The position numbers were made by a program, and so were the translations under genes. A stretch of DNA of 64,000 nt from Lachnospiraceae bacterium (GTDB taxonomy: Bacteria; Bacillota; Clostridia; Lachnospirales; Lachnospiraceae), in contig CAJTAL010000017.1 of NCBI GenBank assembly GCA_910574285.1, positions 19,971 to 83,970 of the forward strand. Reading direction: 5' to 3'. Below the pieces are notes generated by a model. It did no database searches. It saw nothing but the letters and a program-made list of their open reading frames with translations, and was not told where the DNA came from. Positions 36,012-46,185 of the stretch are shown here, in pieces (position 1 is the first letter of the stretch; every line of letters starts with the position of its first letter).

Positions 36012-37175
36012 ATGTATAAATATCATTGCCTAAATCCAATCTCTGACGTAGGACTGGAAAGACTGACAGAAGAATACGTTCCTGTAAGCACGATGGAAAA
36101 AGCGGACGCGGTTCTTGTGAGAAGCACGGTTATGCACAATATGGAGTTTTCGCCGAAGCTTAAAGCGATTGCCCGCGCCGGCGCGGGGGTGAATAACATT
36201 CCGTTAGAAGAATGTGCGGAGAAGGGTATCGTAGTGTTCAACACGCCGGGAGCGAACGCCAACGGAGTAAAAGAACTGGTTATCGCAGGCATGCTTCTTG
36301 CTTCCAGAGATATCATCGGCGGCATCAGCTGGGTACAGGAGAATGAGGAAGACGGCAATATCGCGAAGGACGCGGAAAAGGCGAAGAAAGCTTTCGCAGG
36401 ATGTGAACTGGAAGGCAAGAAATTAGGAGTCATTGGCCTGGGAGCGATCGGCGTGCTTGTTGCGAATGCGGCGACGAATCTTGGTATGGATGTGTATGGA
36501 TATGATCCGTATGTATCGGTGGATTCCGCATGGAGATTGTCAAGAAGTATTCGTCATGCAAAGACGGTGGACGAATTATACGGGAATTGTGATTACATTA
36601 CGATCCATGTTCCGGCGATAGAACAGACCAGGGGGATGATTGACAAGAACGCTATTGAGCTGATGAAAAAGGGCGTCGTGGTCCTTAATTTCGCGAGAGA
36701 CGTACTGGTGGATGAAGAGGCGATGGTAGACGCCCTCTTGTCCGGGCATGTAAAGCGCTATGTGTCAGATTTTCCGACGCCGGTAACCGCCGGAGTGAAA
36801 GGCGCGATCGTAATTCCCCATCTTGGAGCGTCCACGGAAGAGTCTGAAGATAATTGTGCCAAGATGGCGGTAAAACAGTTGAAGGATTATCTGGAGAATG
36901 GAAATATCAGGAATTCGGTAAATTATCCGAACTGTGATATGGGGCTTAAGGGAGATAATACACGTCTCCTTCTCCTGCATCGAAACGTGCCGAACATGAT
37001 CGGTCAGTTTACGAAGATACTTGCGAAAGATAACATGAATATTGCGGATCTGACGAATAAGAGTAAAGGAAAATACGCATATACGATGATCGATATCGAC
37101 AGCCCGGTGCCGGATAGTGTGGCGGAAGAACTTGAGAATGTGAAAGAAGTGCTTCGCGTTAGAATTATTAAATAA
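36012..37175 (+). CDS. serA: D-3-phosphoglycerate dehydrogenase
   Basis: A 387-residue NAD-dependent enzyme, first step of serine synthesis. Signatures: ARAGAGVNNIPLEEC, the Rossmann motif GVIGLGAIGVLVANAATNLG (about residue 140), NFARDVLVDEEAM, the catalytic His in VIPHLGASTEESEDN (about 277), and a C-terminal ACT domain (about 318-387) that usually senses serine. It is the short type without the extra substrate-binding domain. It starts two bases after serC; no serB follows. Confidence 0.95.
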   Translation: MYKYHCLNPISDVGLERLTEEYVPVSTMEKADAVLVRSTVMHNMEFSPKLKAIARAGAGVNNIPLEECAEKGIVVFNTPGANANGVKELVIAGMLLASRDIIGGISWVQENEEDGNIAKDAEKAKKAFAGCELEGKKLGVIGLGAIGVLVANAATNLGMDVYGYDPYVSVDSAWRLSRSIRHAKTVDELYGNCDYITIHVPAIEQTRGMIDKNAIELMKKGVVVLNFARDVLVDEEAMVDALLSGHVKRYVSDFPTPVTAGVKGAIVIPHLGASTEESEDNCAKMAVKQLKDYLENGNIRNSVNYPNCDMGLKGDNTRLLLLHRNVPNMIGQFTKILAKDNMNIADLTNKSKGKYAYTMIDIDSPVPDSVAEELENVKEVLRVRIIK

Positions 37176-37190
37176 GTATTACAAATAATT

Positions 37191-37224
37191 AAGGAATCTT
37201 ACTATAAGATTCCTTGTATTATTT
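37191..37224 (+). terminator. Terminator after serA
   Basis: Perfect stem AAGGAATCTT (37191-37200) with AAGATTCCTT (37206-37215), then a T-rich tail. The tail overlaps the next gene's promoter. Confidence 0.8.
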
Positions 37225-37242
37225 TTGTTATCCTGATATACT
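37214..37242 (+). promoter_or_regulatory. Promoter and WalR-like site of the polysaccharide deacetylase
   Basis: TTGTAT (37214-37219), a 17-nt spacer and TATACT (37237-37242). TGTATT, five bases, TGTTAT (37215-37231) is a one-mismatch WalR-like box over the -35, where a bound protein would repress. Confidence 0.4.
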
Positions 37243-37324
37243 CAGGTTAGATATTGGGACAAAAGGTAAGAGCAGGCTGCGGGAGAGAATTTTTTTAGAC
37301 GGCCTGGCAGGGGGAGAGATACAT

Positions 37325-38797
37325 ATGACGAGGGAAGATAAGACAAGGGATTATAATTATAATAAGAAACGAAATCTGAAAAAAGCGAAGAGAATGAGGA
37401 GAGCAAGGCGGATAAGGGCGTGTCTGCGTGTTTTTGCGCTTTTGATTATCTGTCAGTTACTTCTGTTCGGGATGACGGCGGCTTCTGCGCAGAGACAGGA
37501 AGCGAAGATTAATCTGAAGCTTACGGATACCGCGGTGATTCAGGGCGAAGAGATGCCTGAGATCAGAGCAGAGATAGAGGCAGAGGGAGATATTAAGACA
37601 GTTCTTGACGAAGAGTCAGGATACACGGCGGAGGATCTGTTGGATGAGCTTGGCAAGGGTTCAGGATATGTGATCGTGTGTGACGCGGATACCATGACAG
37701 AAGGTGAATATCCGATGCATATACAGCTAGAGGATCGTATCAGGAACTCATTGAAAAAGGAATGGGTCGGAATAGTAAGTATGCAGACCCGGGACGCAGT
37801 ATTTACGGTAAAGAATCCGGTAGGCGACTGGGAGGAAGACAGATTCAGGCGTTATGACGGTACATATGTAAAGAATGATTTTGTGGTATCGAAAGGGAAT
37901 ACATATTATTTCGGCGATGATGAGAAGATGAAAGCCGGGTGGCAGGATATCGAAGGATCCAGATATTATCTGGATTCCGAAGGGATTCTTAAGACCGGCT
38001 GGCTTGAATTGGAAGGCTCTAAATATTATCTGGGACAGGATGGGAAGATGAGGACCGGAAGGCAGAATATTGACGGTTCGGATTATTATTTCGCGGAAGA
38101 CGGAAGAATGGTGACAGGAGAAGTATGTCTCGGTCTGACGAAATATGTGTATGGAGAAGACGGAGTCCTTCAGGCTGAGGAAGAGATTAAGGTAGACCCG
38201 GGCAAGCCTATGGTGGCCCTGACCTTTGACGACGGTCCCGGAAAGCGTACGGGAGAACTGCTGAATGCTCTGGCGGAGCATCACGCGCATGCAACGTTCT
38301 TCATGCTTGGGAAGAATGCGGCAGGTCATCCCGATGAGATCAGACGTATGAAGGAGATAGGCTGTGAGATTGCCAGCCATTCCTATGACCATCCGGATCT
38401 CTCGAAGATGGATGCAGCCGGGATTCGGAATCAGATAGACCGGACCAACCAGAAGTTTGCAGAGATTGCGGGACAGGGAGCGTCTGTGATCCGTCCGCCT
38501 TACGGCGCTGTCAGTAATACGTTAAGGGCCAATGTGGGGATGCCGATGATCCTGTGGAATATAGATACGTTGGATTGGAAGACCAGGAACGCTGAGGCGA
38601 CGGTCAATACGGTTATGGGCAGTGTGAAGGACGGAGACATCGTTCTGATGCATGATATCCATTCCGAGAGTGTAGACGCTGCGATAGCGTTGATTCCTAA
38701 ACTGATCGCGGAGGGCTATCAGTTAGTGACGGTACAAGAGATGGCGGCTGCAAAAGGGATTGTGATGGAAGCCGGAAAAACATATACGGATTTTTAA
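37325..38797 (+). CDS. Polysaccharide deacetylase with cell-wall-binding repeats
   Basis: A 490-residue surface protein. A basic N-terminus and one hydrophobic segment (about residues 33-55) form a signal anchor. About residues 170-275 hold four cell-wall/choline-binding type repeats (the YYFGDDEKMKAGWQDIEGS pattern). The NodB domain begins near residue 295: TFDDGPGKRTGEL (metal Asp), SHSYDHPDLS (metal His pair), RPPYGAVSNTLR and HDIHSESVDAA. Relatives remove acetyl groups from peptidoglycan or other glycans. A longer frame opens at 37214, but the ATG at 37325 has GGGGGAGAG upstream. Between terminators it forms a single-gene unit. Confidence 0.92.
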   Translation: MTREDKTRDYNYNKKRNLKKAKRMRRARRIRACLRVFALLIICQLLLFGMTAASAQRQEAKINLKLTDTAVIQGEEMPEIRAEIEAEGDIKTVLDEESGYTAEDLLDELGKGSGYVIVCDADTMTEGEYPMHIQLEDRIRNSLKKEWVGIVSMQTRDAVFTVKNPVGDWEEDRFRRYDGTYVKNDFVVSKGNTYYFGDDEKMKAGWQDIEGSRYYLDSEGILKTGWLELEGSKYYLGQDGKMRTGRQNIDGSDYYFAEDGRMVTGEVCLGLTKYVYGEDGVLQAEEEIKVDPGKPMVALTFDDGPGKRTGELLNALAEHHAHATFFMLGKNAAGHPDEIRRMKEIGCEIASHSYDHPDLSKMDAAGIRNQIDRTNQKFAEIAGQGASVIRPPYGAVSNTLRANVGMPMILWNIDTLDWKTRNAEATVNTVMGSVKDGDIVLMHDIHSESVDAAIALIPKLIAEGYQLVTVQEMAAAKGIVMEAGKTYTDF

Positions 38798-38802
38798 AAA
38801 TA

Positions 38803-38870
38803 AGGCAGCAGCAAAGTACGGCGAATCTACATCGTATGCCATGTAGATTCGCCGTGCTTTGCTGCTGCCT
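38803..38870. terminator. Long bidirectional terminator hairpin
   Basis: A 30-bp stem (38803-38832 with 38841-38870) with one G-U pair and an 8-nt loop, between convergent pda-like and prs genes. The stem is unusually long and could make an RNase III-type duplex. Confidence 0.85.
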
Positions 38871-38902
38871 CTTTATGTATATTGAATTTTATGAATATTG
38901 AA

Positions 38903-40093
38903 TTAATCAGACAGTCCTGCCAGAGACTGATTATGTACCTTGAGCAATGCATGAATCTTGTCTGTAGGATTCATAACTTTGCCGATCGTGATATCATGGT
39001 TCAGAGAATCGATGATTAACGCGAGGAATTTACTCATATCCGCGACTACGAAATAGGGCTTTTCATAAGCCAAAGGAGGCAGATAAGTCAGGTTCGTAGT
39101 AATCACGCGGTCGATATAGCCGTGTTCATAGTATTGGTCGAACATGTCAAAACCTTCCGTGAACAGTCCGAATGTGGTGCAGACGAATACCCGGTTGGCA
39201 CCTCGTTCTTTGATCTGTCTTGCCACGTCCAACATACTTTCGCCGGATGAGATCATGTCGTCGACGATGATAATATCCTTTCCATGGACGTCGTCCCCCA
39301 GAAATTCATGGGCGACGATTGGATTCTTTCCTTTTACAACAGTGGAATAATCACGGCGTTTGTAGAACATTCCCATGTTCACGCCTGTTACGTTGGAGAA
39401 ATATATGGCGCGGTGCATGGCGCCCTCGTCCGGGCTTACCACCATCAGGTGGTCTTTGTCCACGATTAATTCAGGTTCGGCGCGCAGCAAAGCCTTGATG
39501 AACTGATAAGGAGGGTTGAAACTGTCGAATCCGTGGAGGGGAATCGAATTCTGTACCCTAGGATCATGGGCGTCAAAGGTAATGATATTGTCTACGCCCA
39601 TATCAATCAGTTCCTGGAGCGCCAGGGCACAGTCCAAAGACTCACGTTTGGTACGTTTGTGCTGACGGCTCTCGTATAAAAAAGGCATGATTACATTCAG
39701 GCGGTATGCTTTTCCGTTGGCGGCTGAGATGATGCGTTTTAAGTCTTGATAGTGATCGTCCGGGGACATGTGGTTCGGATGGCCGTTGACCGTGTAAGTC
39801 AGACTGTAATTGCACACGTCGACCATGATAAACAGGTCTTTTCCTCGGATTGACTCGTCGATCAGCCCTTTGGCTTCCCCGGAACCAAAACGCGGGCAGT
39901 GGCAGCCTACCAGATAGTTATCAAGCTGATAGCTGGAGAAGAGGGGGGATTTAAGGGATTCTTTTAAAGTATCCTGGCGGAACCGGACGATATAGTCGTT
40001 CACTTTCTGTCCCAGCTCTTTACAGGAGTCTAAGGCGGCGATTTTTAATGGCGCTACCGGAAGCGCTGTTTCCATGAGTTTGATGTTCGGCAT
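38903..40093 (-). CDS. prs: Ribose-phosphate pyrophosphokinase, long form
   Basis: A 396-residue cytoplasmic enzyme making PRPP from ribose 5-phosphate and ATP. Motifs: DLFIMVDVCNYSLTYTV, FDAHDPRVQNSIP, and the PRPP loop DDMISSGESMLDVARQIKERG (about residue 280). It is ~80 residues longer than the classical 315-residue enzyme; this long type occurs in Lachnospiraceae and related clostridia. AGGAG precedes the start on the minus strand. The promoter is at 40146-40175. It feeds purine, histidine, tryptophan and NAD synthesis. Confidence 0.93.
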   Translation of the reverse strand: MPNIKLMETALPVAPLKIAALDSCKELGQKVNDYIVRFRQDTLKESLKSPLFSSYQLDNYLVGCHCPRFGSGEAKGLIDESIRGKDLFIMVDVCNYSLTYTVNGHPNHMSPDDHYQDLKRIISAANGKAYRLNVIMPFLYESRQHKRTKRESLDCALALQELIDMGVDNIITFDAHDPRVQNSIPLHGFDSFNPPYQFIKALLRAEPELIVDKDHLMVVSPDEGAMHRAIYFSNVTGVNMGMFYKRRDYSTVVKGKNPIVAHEFLGDDVHGKDIIIVDDMISSGESMLDVARQIKERGANRVFVCTTFGLFTEGFDMFDQYYEHGYIDRVITTNLTYLPPLAYEKPYFVVADMSKFLALIIDSLNHDITIGKVMNPTDKIHALLKVHNQSLAGLSD

Positions 40094-40145
40094 ATAGTTC
40101 TCCTAATAATGATTGTTGTATAGTCTTACAATATCTTCTAAAATA

Positions 40146-40175
40146 TTTATATCACTATCAGGGGGAAGCGGTCAA
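40146..40175 (-). promoter_or_regulatory. Promoter of prs
   Basis: On the minus strand: TTGACC (40170-40175), an 18-nt spacer and TATAAA (40146-40151). Confidence 0.6.
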
Positions 40176-40362
40176 CCCTAAGATTCCATTATGTCTCTGA
40201 ATTATCTGTTTCGACATATCCCGCCCATTTAAATGGCTGTTTACCGGCGCGGATGTGAAAAGTAGGCGTGTATTAGTAGAACTTTTAATAGGGATATGGT
40301 ATACTGATTCTAGTACTTCACTGGTTTCTGGCCGGATGAGGGTTTGGGAGGACAGGTGAGAC

Positions 40363-41709
40363 ATGAGTTCAGGGAAGCATGAACATATGATAAAGAGAGT
40401 GCTGCCGGGCAGTATCGCAGAGGAATTGGGGATTGAGGCGGGAGATATGCTGATCTCCGTCAATGACTGTGAGATAGAGGATGTATTTGATTATCATTTT
40501 TATGTTAATGATGAGGAATTGGTACTTCTGATCAGGAAACCGGACGGTGAGGAATGGGAGCTTGAGATCGAGAAAGAGTATGAGGAAGATCTGGGGATTG
40601 AATTCGAGCAGGGATTGATGGATGAGTACCGCTCCTGCAGAAATCACTGTATGTTCTGCTTCATTGACCAGATGCCTGGGGGGATGCGGGATACCCTGTA
40701 TTTTAAGGACGATGATTCCAGGCTTTCTTTCCTGCAGGGAAATTATGTCACGCTGACGAATATGAGCGATCATGACATTGAACGGATCGTGAATTATCAT
40801 CTGGAACCGATCAATATATCCTTCCATACGACGAATCCCGAGCTTCGTTGTAAGATGCTTCATAACCGGTTTGCGGGAGAGGCTCTTAAGAAGGTGGACA
40901 GGCTCTGTGAGGGCGGTATTCAGATGAACGGACAGATCGTGCTGTGTAAAGGGATTAACGACGGAGAAGAGCTGGAGCGAAGTATTCGTGATCTGGTAAG
41001 ATATATCCCGTGCCTGCAGAGTGTCTCGGTGGTCCCGGTAGGACTTACGAAGTATCGGGAAGGATTGTATCCGTTGGAACCTTTTCAGAGGGAGGACGCA
41101 AAGAAGGTACTTCAGATTGTCCACAGGTGGCAGGAGAAGCTTTACAGGGAATATGGGACGCATTTTATCCATGCCGGGGACGAGTGGTATATCCTCGCGG
41201 GAGAAGAGATGCCGGAGGAAGAACGTTATGACGGATATCTGCAGTTGGAAAATGGGGTAGGAATGCTTCGGCTGCTTGAGGAGGAATTTCAGGCGGCCTG
41301 TTCTGAGGCGGAGGGAGACGATGAGAATAGAGAGCTTTCGATTGCCACCGGATTGCTGGCAGTTCCATATATTCGCAGGATGGCGGAGCAGTTAGAAAGC
41401 ATGTATCCCAATACCAGGATTCATGTGTATCCGATCCGCAATGATTTCTTCGGGGAGCAGATCACGGTGTCCGGCCTTATCACAGGGCAGGATCTGATCG
41501 CCCAGCTTAAGGGACGGGAATTGGGAGAGAGACTCTTGCTGCCCTGCAATATGTTCCGCAGCGAAGAAGAGGTGTTCCTGGATGATATCACGCTGCCGGA
41601 AGCGGAAGAGGCTTTACAAGTCCGTATAGATATTGTAAAATCAAGCGGACAAGATTTTATCGAAGCGATTATTTCCGCGCCGGACGGCTGTTCGCAGCGG
41701 GAAGTTTAA
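40363..41709 (+). CDS. DUF512 family radical SAM protein with PDZ domain
   Basis: A 448-residue cytoplasmic protein. Residues about 7-65 are PDZ-like ([29 protein letters not shown]). The radical SAM motif is [15 protein letters not shown] with Cys near 91, 95 and 98 (C-x3-C-x2-C). DUF512 occupies the C-terminal half ([30 protein letters not shown]). The substrate is unknown. It sits directly before der, a gene order common in clostridia, which hints at a role tied to ribosome or membrane functions, but no reaction is known. Confidence 0.9.
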   Translation: MSSGKHEHMIKRVLPGSIAEELGIEAGDMLISVNDCEIEDVFDYHFYVNDEELVLLIRKPDGEEWELEIEKEYEEDLGIEFEQGLMDEYRSCRNHCMFCFIDQMPGGMRDTLYFKDDDSRLSFLQGNYVTLTNMSDHDIERIVNYHLEPINISFHTTNPELRCKMLHNRFAGEALKKVDRLCEGGIQMNGQIVLCKGINDGEELERSIRDLVRYIPCLQSVSVVPVGLTKYREGLYPLEPFQREDAKKVLQIVHRWQEKLYREYGTHFIHAGDEWYILAGEEMPEEERYDGYLQLENGVGMLRLLEEEFQAACSEAEGDDENRELSIATGLLAVPYIRRMAEQLESMYPNTRIHVYPIRNDFFGEQITVSGLITGQDLIAQLKGRELGERLLLPCNMFRSEEEVFLDDITLPEAEEALQVRIDIVKSSGQDFIEAIISAPDGCSQREV

Positions 41710-41738
41710 CAAGATTGTCAAGAACAGGAGACAAAAAT

Positions 41739-43067
41739 ATGAGTAAACCAGTAGTGGCAATTGTAGGAAGGCCGAATGTAGGAAAATCAACTCTGTTTAA
41801 CGCGCTGGCCGGCGAGATGATATCCATCGTGAAAGATACTCCCGGGGTGACCAGGGATCGTATCTACGCGGACGTCTCATGGCTGGATAAAGAATTTACC
41901 CTGATAGATACCGGAGGCATCGAACCGGAGAGTAAGGACGTCATACTGTCACAGATGAGGGAGCAGGCGCAGATCGCAATCGATACGGCGGATGTGATCA
42001 TATTCCTGACGGATGTGAGGCAAGGGCTTGTGGATGCGGATTCTAAGGTGGCGGACATGCTGAGACGTTCGGATAAACCTGTGGTGCTGGTAGTGAACAA
42101 GGTCGATCATTTTGAAAAATTTATGACGGATGTGTATGAATTTTACAATCTCGGAATCGGCGATCCTATGCCGGTATCTTCGGCGTCGCGGCTTGGAATC
42201 GGCGATATGCTGGATGAAGTAGTCAAGTATTTCCCGGAAGGAGCAGGGAAGGAAGAGGACGACGACAGGCCCCGGGTGGCGATCATCGGAAAACCGAACG
42301 TAGGGAAATCTTCCATTATCAATAAGCTTTTGGGTGAGCAGAGAGTGATCGTGTCGGACATAGCGGGAACGACCAGGGACGCCATCGATACGGATATCGT
42401 GTATAACGGGAAAGAATATGTATTCATCGACACGGCGGGGCTTCGCAGGAAGAGCAAGATCAAAGAAGAGCTGGAGCGTTATAGTATCATCCGCGCGGTG
42501 TCTGCCGTGGAGCGCGCGGACGTGGTGCTGATGGTGATCGACGCTGTGGAGGGCGTGACGGAGCAGGATGCGAAGATAGCCGGGATCGCCCATGAGCGCG
42601 GCAAGGGAATTATCATCGTAGTCAATAAATGGGACGCTATTGAGAAGAATGATAAGACGATGCGGGAATATGAGAATGAAGTCCGGCGGGTGCTGTCATT
42701 CATGCCTTACGCGCAGATCATGTATGTTTCCGCGCAGACCGGGCAGCGGCTTGTGAAACTGTATGACATGATAGATATGGTGATTGAGAATCAGTCCATG
42801 CGCGTGGCGACCGGCGTGCTCAACGAGATCATGACGGAAGCGGTGGCGATGCAGCAGCCGCCTTCGGATAAGGGAAAGAGGCTGAAGCTTTATTATATTA
42901 CGCAGGTATCGGTGAAGCCGCCTACGTTCGTAATTTTTGTGAATGACAAGGAATTGATGCATTTTTCCTATACCAGGTATCTGGAGAATAAGATTCGTCA
43001 AGCTTTTGGGTTCAAAGGAACTTCCCTGAAGTTCTTTATAAGAGAAAGAAAGGAAAAGGAACGCTAG
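41739..43067 (+). CDS. der: Ribosome biogenesis GTPase Der (EngA)
   Basis: A 442-residue protein with two tandem GTPase domains and a C-terminal KH-like domain. Domain 1: GRPNVGKST (P-loop, residue 10), DTGG and NKVD. Domain 2: GKPNVGKSS (about 185), DTAGLRR and NKWD. The tail [14 protein letters not shown] closes the KH-like part. It acts in 50S subunit assembly. A frame opens at 41715 with TTG, but ACAGGAG precedes the ATG at 41739. plsY starts two bases after its stop. Confidence 0.97.
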   Translation: MSKPVVAIVGRPNVGKSTLFNALAGEMISIVKDTPGVTRDRIYADVSWLDKEFTLIDTGGIEPESKDVILSQMREQAQIAIDTADVIIFLTDVRQGLVDADSKVADMLRRSDKPVVLVVNKVDHFEKFMTDVYEFYNLGIGDPMPVSSASRLGIGDMLDEVVKYFPEGAGKEEDDDRPRVAIIGKPNVGKSSIINKLLGEQRVIVSDIAGTTRDAIDTDIVYNGKEYVFIDTAGLRRKSKIKEELERYSIIRAVSAVERADVVLMVIDAVEGVTEQDAKIAGIAHERGKGIIIVVNKWDAIEKNDKTMREYENEVRRVLSFMPYAQIMYVSAQTGQRLVKLYDMIDMVIENQSMRVATGVLNEIMTEAVAMQQPPSDKGKRLKLYYITQVSVKPPTFVIFVNDKELMHFSYTRYLENKIRQAFGFKGTSLKFFIRERKEKER

Positions 43068-43068
43068 T

Positions 43069-43713
43069 ATGGAACGGTTGATATGTGTGACGATCGGGTA
43101 TGTATTCGGGCTGCTTCAGACAGGATATCTGTACGGGAAGATGCACAATATAGACATCCGTAAGCAAGGAAGCGGGAACGCGGGAACAACCAACGCACTC
43201 AGGACGATGGGGTGGAAAGCAGGAGTGGTTACGCTGCTTGGAGATGCTTTCAAGTGTGTGTTCGCGGTTCTTCTGGTGCGCATGATCTATAAAGAGACCC
43301 ACGGGGATATGCTGCCTCTTCTGGCGATGTATGCAGGTATGGGGGCGGTTCTGGGGCATAATTACCCGTTTTATATGAAGTTTAAAGGAGGAAAAGGGAT
43401 CGCGACGACTGCGGGGCTGCTTCTGAGTACGACCAACGCCTGGATGGTGGTGATCTGTCTGGCGGTGTTCGTGGGGATTGTATCAGGAACGAAGTACGTG
43501 TCTGCGGGTTCTTTGGTGGTGGTGATTCTTTATCTCGGAGAGGTGGTCTATCTCGGGCAGACCGGAGCATATGGCATTGCGCAGAACTATCTCTATGAGA
43601 TGTACGGAATCGCCGCGTTTCTGATGGTGTCGGCATTTTTCAAACACAGGGCGAATATTAAGAGGCTGTTATCCGGAACGGAGAACAAGCTCAGTGTCGG
43701 AAAGAGTAAATAA
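43069..43713 (+). CDS. plsY: Acyl-phosphate:glycerol-3-phosphate acyltransferase PlsY
   Basis: A 214-residue inner-membrane enzyme, first acylation of phospholipid synthesis. Family motifs: GSGNAGTTNALRTMGWKAG (about residue 36), GHNYPFYMKFKGGKGIATTAG (about 93) and a third near FKHRANIKRLLSGTENKL, with five or so membrane helices. It is coupled to der and followed 18 bp later by gpsA, which supplies its glycerol 3-phosphate. Confidence 0.96.
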   Translation: MERLICVTIGYVFGLLQTGYLYGKMHNIDIRKQGSGNAGTTNALRTMGWKAGVVTLLGDAFKCVFAVLLVRMIYKETHGDMLPLLAMYAGMGAVLGHNYPFYMKFKGGKGIATTAGLLLSTTNAWMVVICLAVFVGIVSGTKYVSAGSLVVVILYLGEVVYLGQTGAYGIAQNYLYEMYGIAAFLMVSAFFKHRANIKRLLSGTENKLSVGKSK

Positions 43714-43731
43714 TGAAAGGAAGGTAGAAAT

Positions 43732-44748
43732 ATGGCGAATGTAGGGATTATGGGAGCGGGAAGCTGGGGTACGGCGCTGGCGCTTCTGCTTCATAAGAAC
43801 GGACATCAGGTTACGGTGTGGTCGATCAGTGAAGAGGAAGTTAAGATGCTGTCTGAGAAGAGGGAGCATGTAAGTAAGCTGCCGGGGGTGAAGATTCCCG
43901 AAGATATGGTATTTACGACGGATGTGGAAAGTGCGCTGAAGGGAAAGGATTTTATCGTATTGGCCGTGCCGTCTCCGTTTACGAGGAATACGGCACGCAG
44001 TATGAGCCCGTACATCGCGGACGGACAGATAATCGTGGATGTGGCGAAGGGAATCGAAGAAAGTACTTTGATGACGCTTTCTCAGCAGATTGAGCAGGAG
44101 ATTCCCCAGGCGGACGTGGCAGTCTTGTCCGGACCGAGCCATGCGGAGGAGGTCGGGAGAGGACTTCCTACCAGCGTGGTAGTGGGGGCGAAGAAGGAAG
44201 AGACGGCCAAGTATCTGCAGGAGATGTTCATGAATGAAGTGTTCCGTGTGTATACCAGTCCGGATATGCTTGGCATGGAACTTGGAGGCTCGCTTAAGAA
44301 TGTCATTGCGTTGGCGGCCGGAATTGCGGACGGTATGGGATACGGCGACAATACAAAAGCGGCGCTGATTACCAGAGGAATTGCGGAGATCGCGAGACTG
44401 GGAGTCAAGATGGGGGGCGCGGTGGAAAGCTTCACCGGACTTACGGGAATCGGTGATCTGATCGTGACTTGCGCCAGTGTCCACAGCCGTAACCGGAAAG
44501 CTGGTTATCTCATAGGCCAGGGACGGAGTATGCAGGAGGCAATGGATGAAGTGAAGATGGTTGTGGAAGGCGTGTATTCGGCCAAGGCTGCGGTGAAGCT
44601 GGGCAAGAAATACGGTGTATCTCTTCCGATCATTGATAAAGTAAGCGAGGTGTTATTTGAAGGAAAAGATCCAGGAGAAGCGGTGAATGAGCTGATGCTC
44701 CGGGACGGCAGGACGGAACATAACGCGCTGCACTGGGAGAAACGGTAA
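43732..44748 (+). CDS. gpsA: Glycerol-3-phosphate dehydrogenase [NAD(P)+]
   Basis: A 338-residue cytoplasmic enzyme that reduces dihydroxyacetone phosphate to glycerol 3-phosphate. Signatures: GAGSWGTALALLLHKNGH at the start, VLSGPSHAEEVGRG, the catalytic Lys in ELGGSLKNVIALAAG (about residue 190) and GLTGIGDLIVTCASVHSRN (about 240). GAAAGGAAGG precedes the ATG. It ends the der-plsY-gpsA unit. Confidence 0.97.
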   Translation: MANVGIMGAGSWGTALALLLHKNGHQVTVWSISEEEVKMLSEKREHVSKLPGVKIPEDMVFTTDVESALKGKDFIVLAVPSPFTRNTARSMSPYIADGQIIVDVAKGIEESTLMTLSQQIEQEIPQADVAVLSGPSHAEEVGRGLPTSVVVGAKKEETAKYLQEMFMNEVFRVYTSPDMLGMELGGSLKNVIALAAGIADGMGYGDNTKAALITRGIAEIARLGVKMGGAVESFTGLTGIGDLIVTCASVHSRNRKAGYLIGQGRSMQEAMDEVKMVVEGVYSAKAAVKLGKKYGVSLPIIDKVSEVLFEGKDPGEAVNELMLRDGRTEHNALHWEKR

Positions 44749-44814
44749 GAAGGTGGACGGCAGAATATAAAGGTCAATGATGTAGAAAGCAGAAAAAGGG
44801 AAGTCAGAATAATT

Positions 44815-46134
44815 ATGGGGAAAAAAATAATAATCAGATTATCCGGGATATTATGCCTCTTCATGCTTATGGGGAGCGTAAGCCATGCGGAGGTTACGGG
44901 AGATGAGGCTTTCTCGGCTTTAAACTGGGAATTCTTGTATGAGGATCAGATGTTCGGAAGTGTACAGTCGATCTGTGCTACAGAGGATTATATTATTACA
45001 ATTGACAACGTATCGGACAACCCGGAGGATCCAGATATCGTATCGGCATATTATAAGAATGATACGAACGAGTACGGACAGTCGGTACAGAAGTACGGGC
45101 TTGCGAAGAGGGTGATAAACAGGTGCTGGGAGCATGGGAATGGGATGGCGTATAATCCCAATACGCATGAGATCTATGTCGCCCTGTATACGAATGCAAT
45201 ACCAGAGAACAGAGGCTGTATCTATGTGATGAATCCGGATACGCTGGAGTATAAACGTACGATCAAGGTCAGTGACGATTATAATCTGCTGGGGATTGCC
45301 TATAAAGAGGATACCAATCAGTACGTGATTCAGACAAACGCGGAGGGCGGTTACAGTTTTAAGATACTGGATGAGAATTTCCGGCTTGTGGAGGATCTGG
45401 GCGAATATGCGGAAACCAGCAAAGGACCGAATTTTCAGGATATGGCGGTAGACGGAGATTATATTATGAATTTTCCGCTGACATTGAATATGGGGATTGG
45501 AGAATATCTTAACGTATATTCGATATCCAGAAAAGCGTTGGTTGCGATGCCGCAGATTGAGTTTGGAATGGAGAATATAAAAGCCTGCGAGCCGGAGTCT
45601 CTGTGTCAGATAGAGCCGGGAGTATATCTTGCGGCGATCAATGTCGTAGAGGCGGACGGGACGAAGAAAAACCGGTTTTATCGGTTAGAACTTCCGTATT
45701 ATCTGTATGTCAATGTAACGGGTGATACAGGAGAGACGGTGACGCAGAGGGTTTTAAGAGGAGAGAGTTTTGAGGTAGACTGCACTCCTGCGGAAGGTTA
45801 TGAGCTTACAAGACTTATGGTGAATGGGAAAGACATACCAGAAGAAGAGCGTAAGGAGCTTGGAAGCGGATATCTTCTTCAGGATATTCGGGAAGACCAG
45901 AATATCGAGATCGGCTTTGAGAAGCTGAAAGAAGCGGTTCCTTTGGAAGAAAGCAGCGAAGATACACGGTTTGAGACGAAGAGTATTTTTCCGGTTGAAC
46001 GAACCATCGGTATGGTATGTGCGGGAATCATAATGCTGGTCATGTATCTGTATTATTCTCATGTGAGAATGGAACGGAAGAGAAAGCAGCTCCGTGTAAG
46101 GAAGCAAAGGCGGAGGTATGCTGCGAGGGTATAG
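44815..46134 (+). CDS. Secreted, C-terminally anchored protein of unknown function
   Basis: A 439-residue protein. A signal peptide (hydrophobic stretch, cleavage likely after HAE near 26) is followed by ~270 residues with repeated short beta-like blocks (GMAYNPNTHEIYVAL, LLGIAYKEDTNQYVI, NFQDMAVDGDYIM), which suggests a beta-propeller fold. Residues about 290-375 resemble a repeat module with GYELTRLMVNGKDI, an InlB B-type fold. One membrane helix (about 395-415) and a strongly basic tail anchor it. No enzyme motif is seen. It is 66 bp after gpsA but functionally unrelated in appearance. The start has only a weak ribosome site. Confidence 0.7.
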   Translation: MGKKIIIRLSGILCLFMLMGSVSHAEVTGDEAFSALNWEFLYEDQMFGSVQSICATEDYIITIDNVSDNPEDPDIVSAYYKNDTNEYGQSVQKYGLAKRVINRCWEHGNGMAYNPNTHEIYVALYTNAIPENRGCIYVMNPDTLEYKRTIKVSDDYNLLGIAYKEDTNQYVIQTNAEGGYSFKILDENFRLVEDLGEYAETSKGPNFQDMAVDGDYIMNFPLTLNMGIGEYLNVYSISRKALVAMPQIEFGMENIKACEPESLCQIEPGVYLAAINVVEADGTKKNRFYRLELPYYLYVNVTGDTGETVTQRVLRGESFEVDCTPAEGYELTRLMVNGKDIPEEERKELGSGYLLQDIREDQNIEIGFEKLKEAVPLEESSEDTRFETKSIFPVERTIGMVCAGIIMLVMYLYYSHVRMERKRKQLRVRKQRRRYAARV

Positions 46135-46185
46135 AATTCCTTGAGTATTCTGTGCTGAAAATGCAAAAGAGGAGGAGAGATTATT

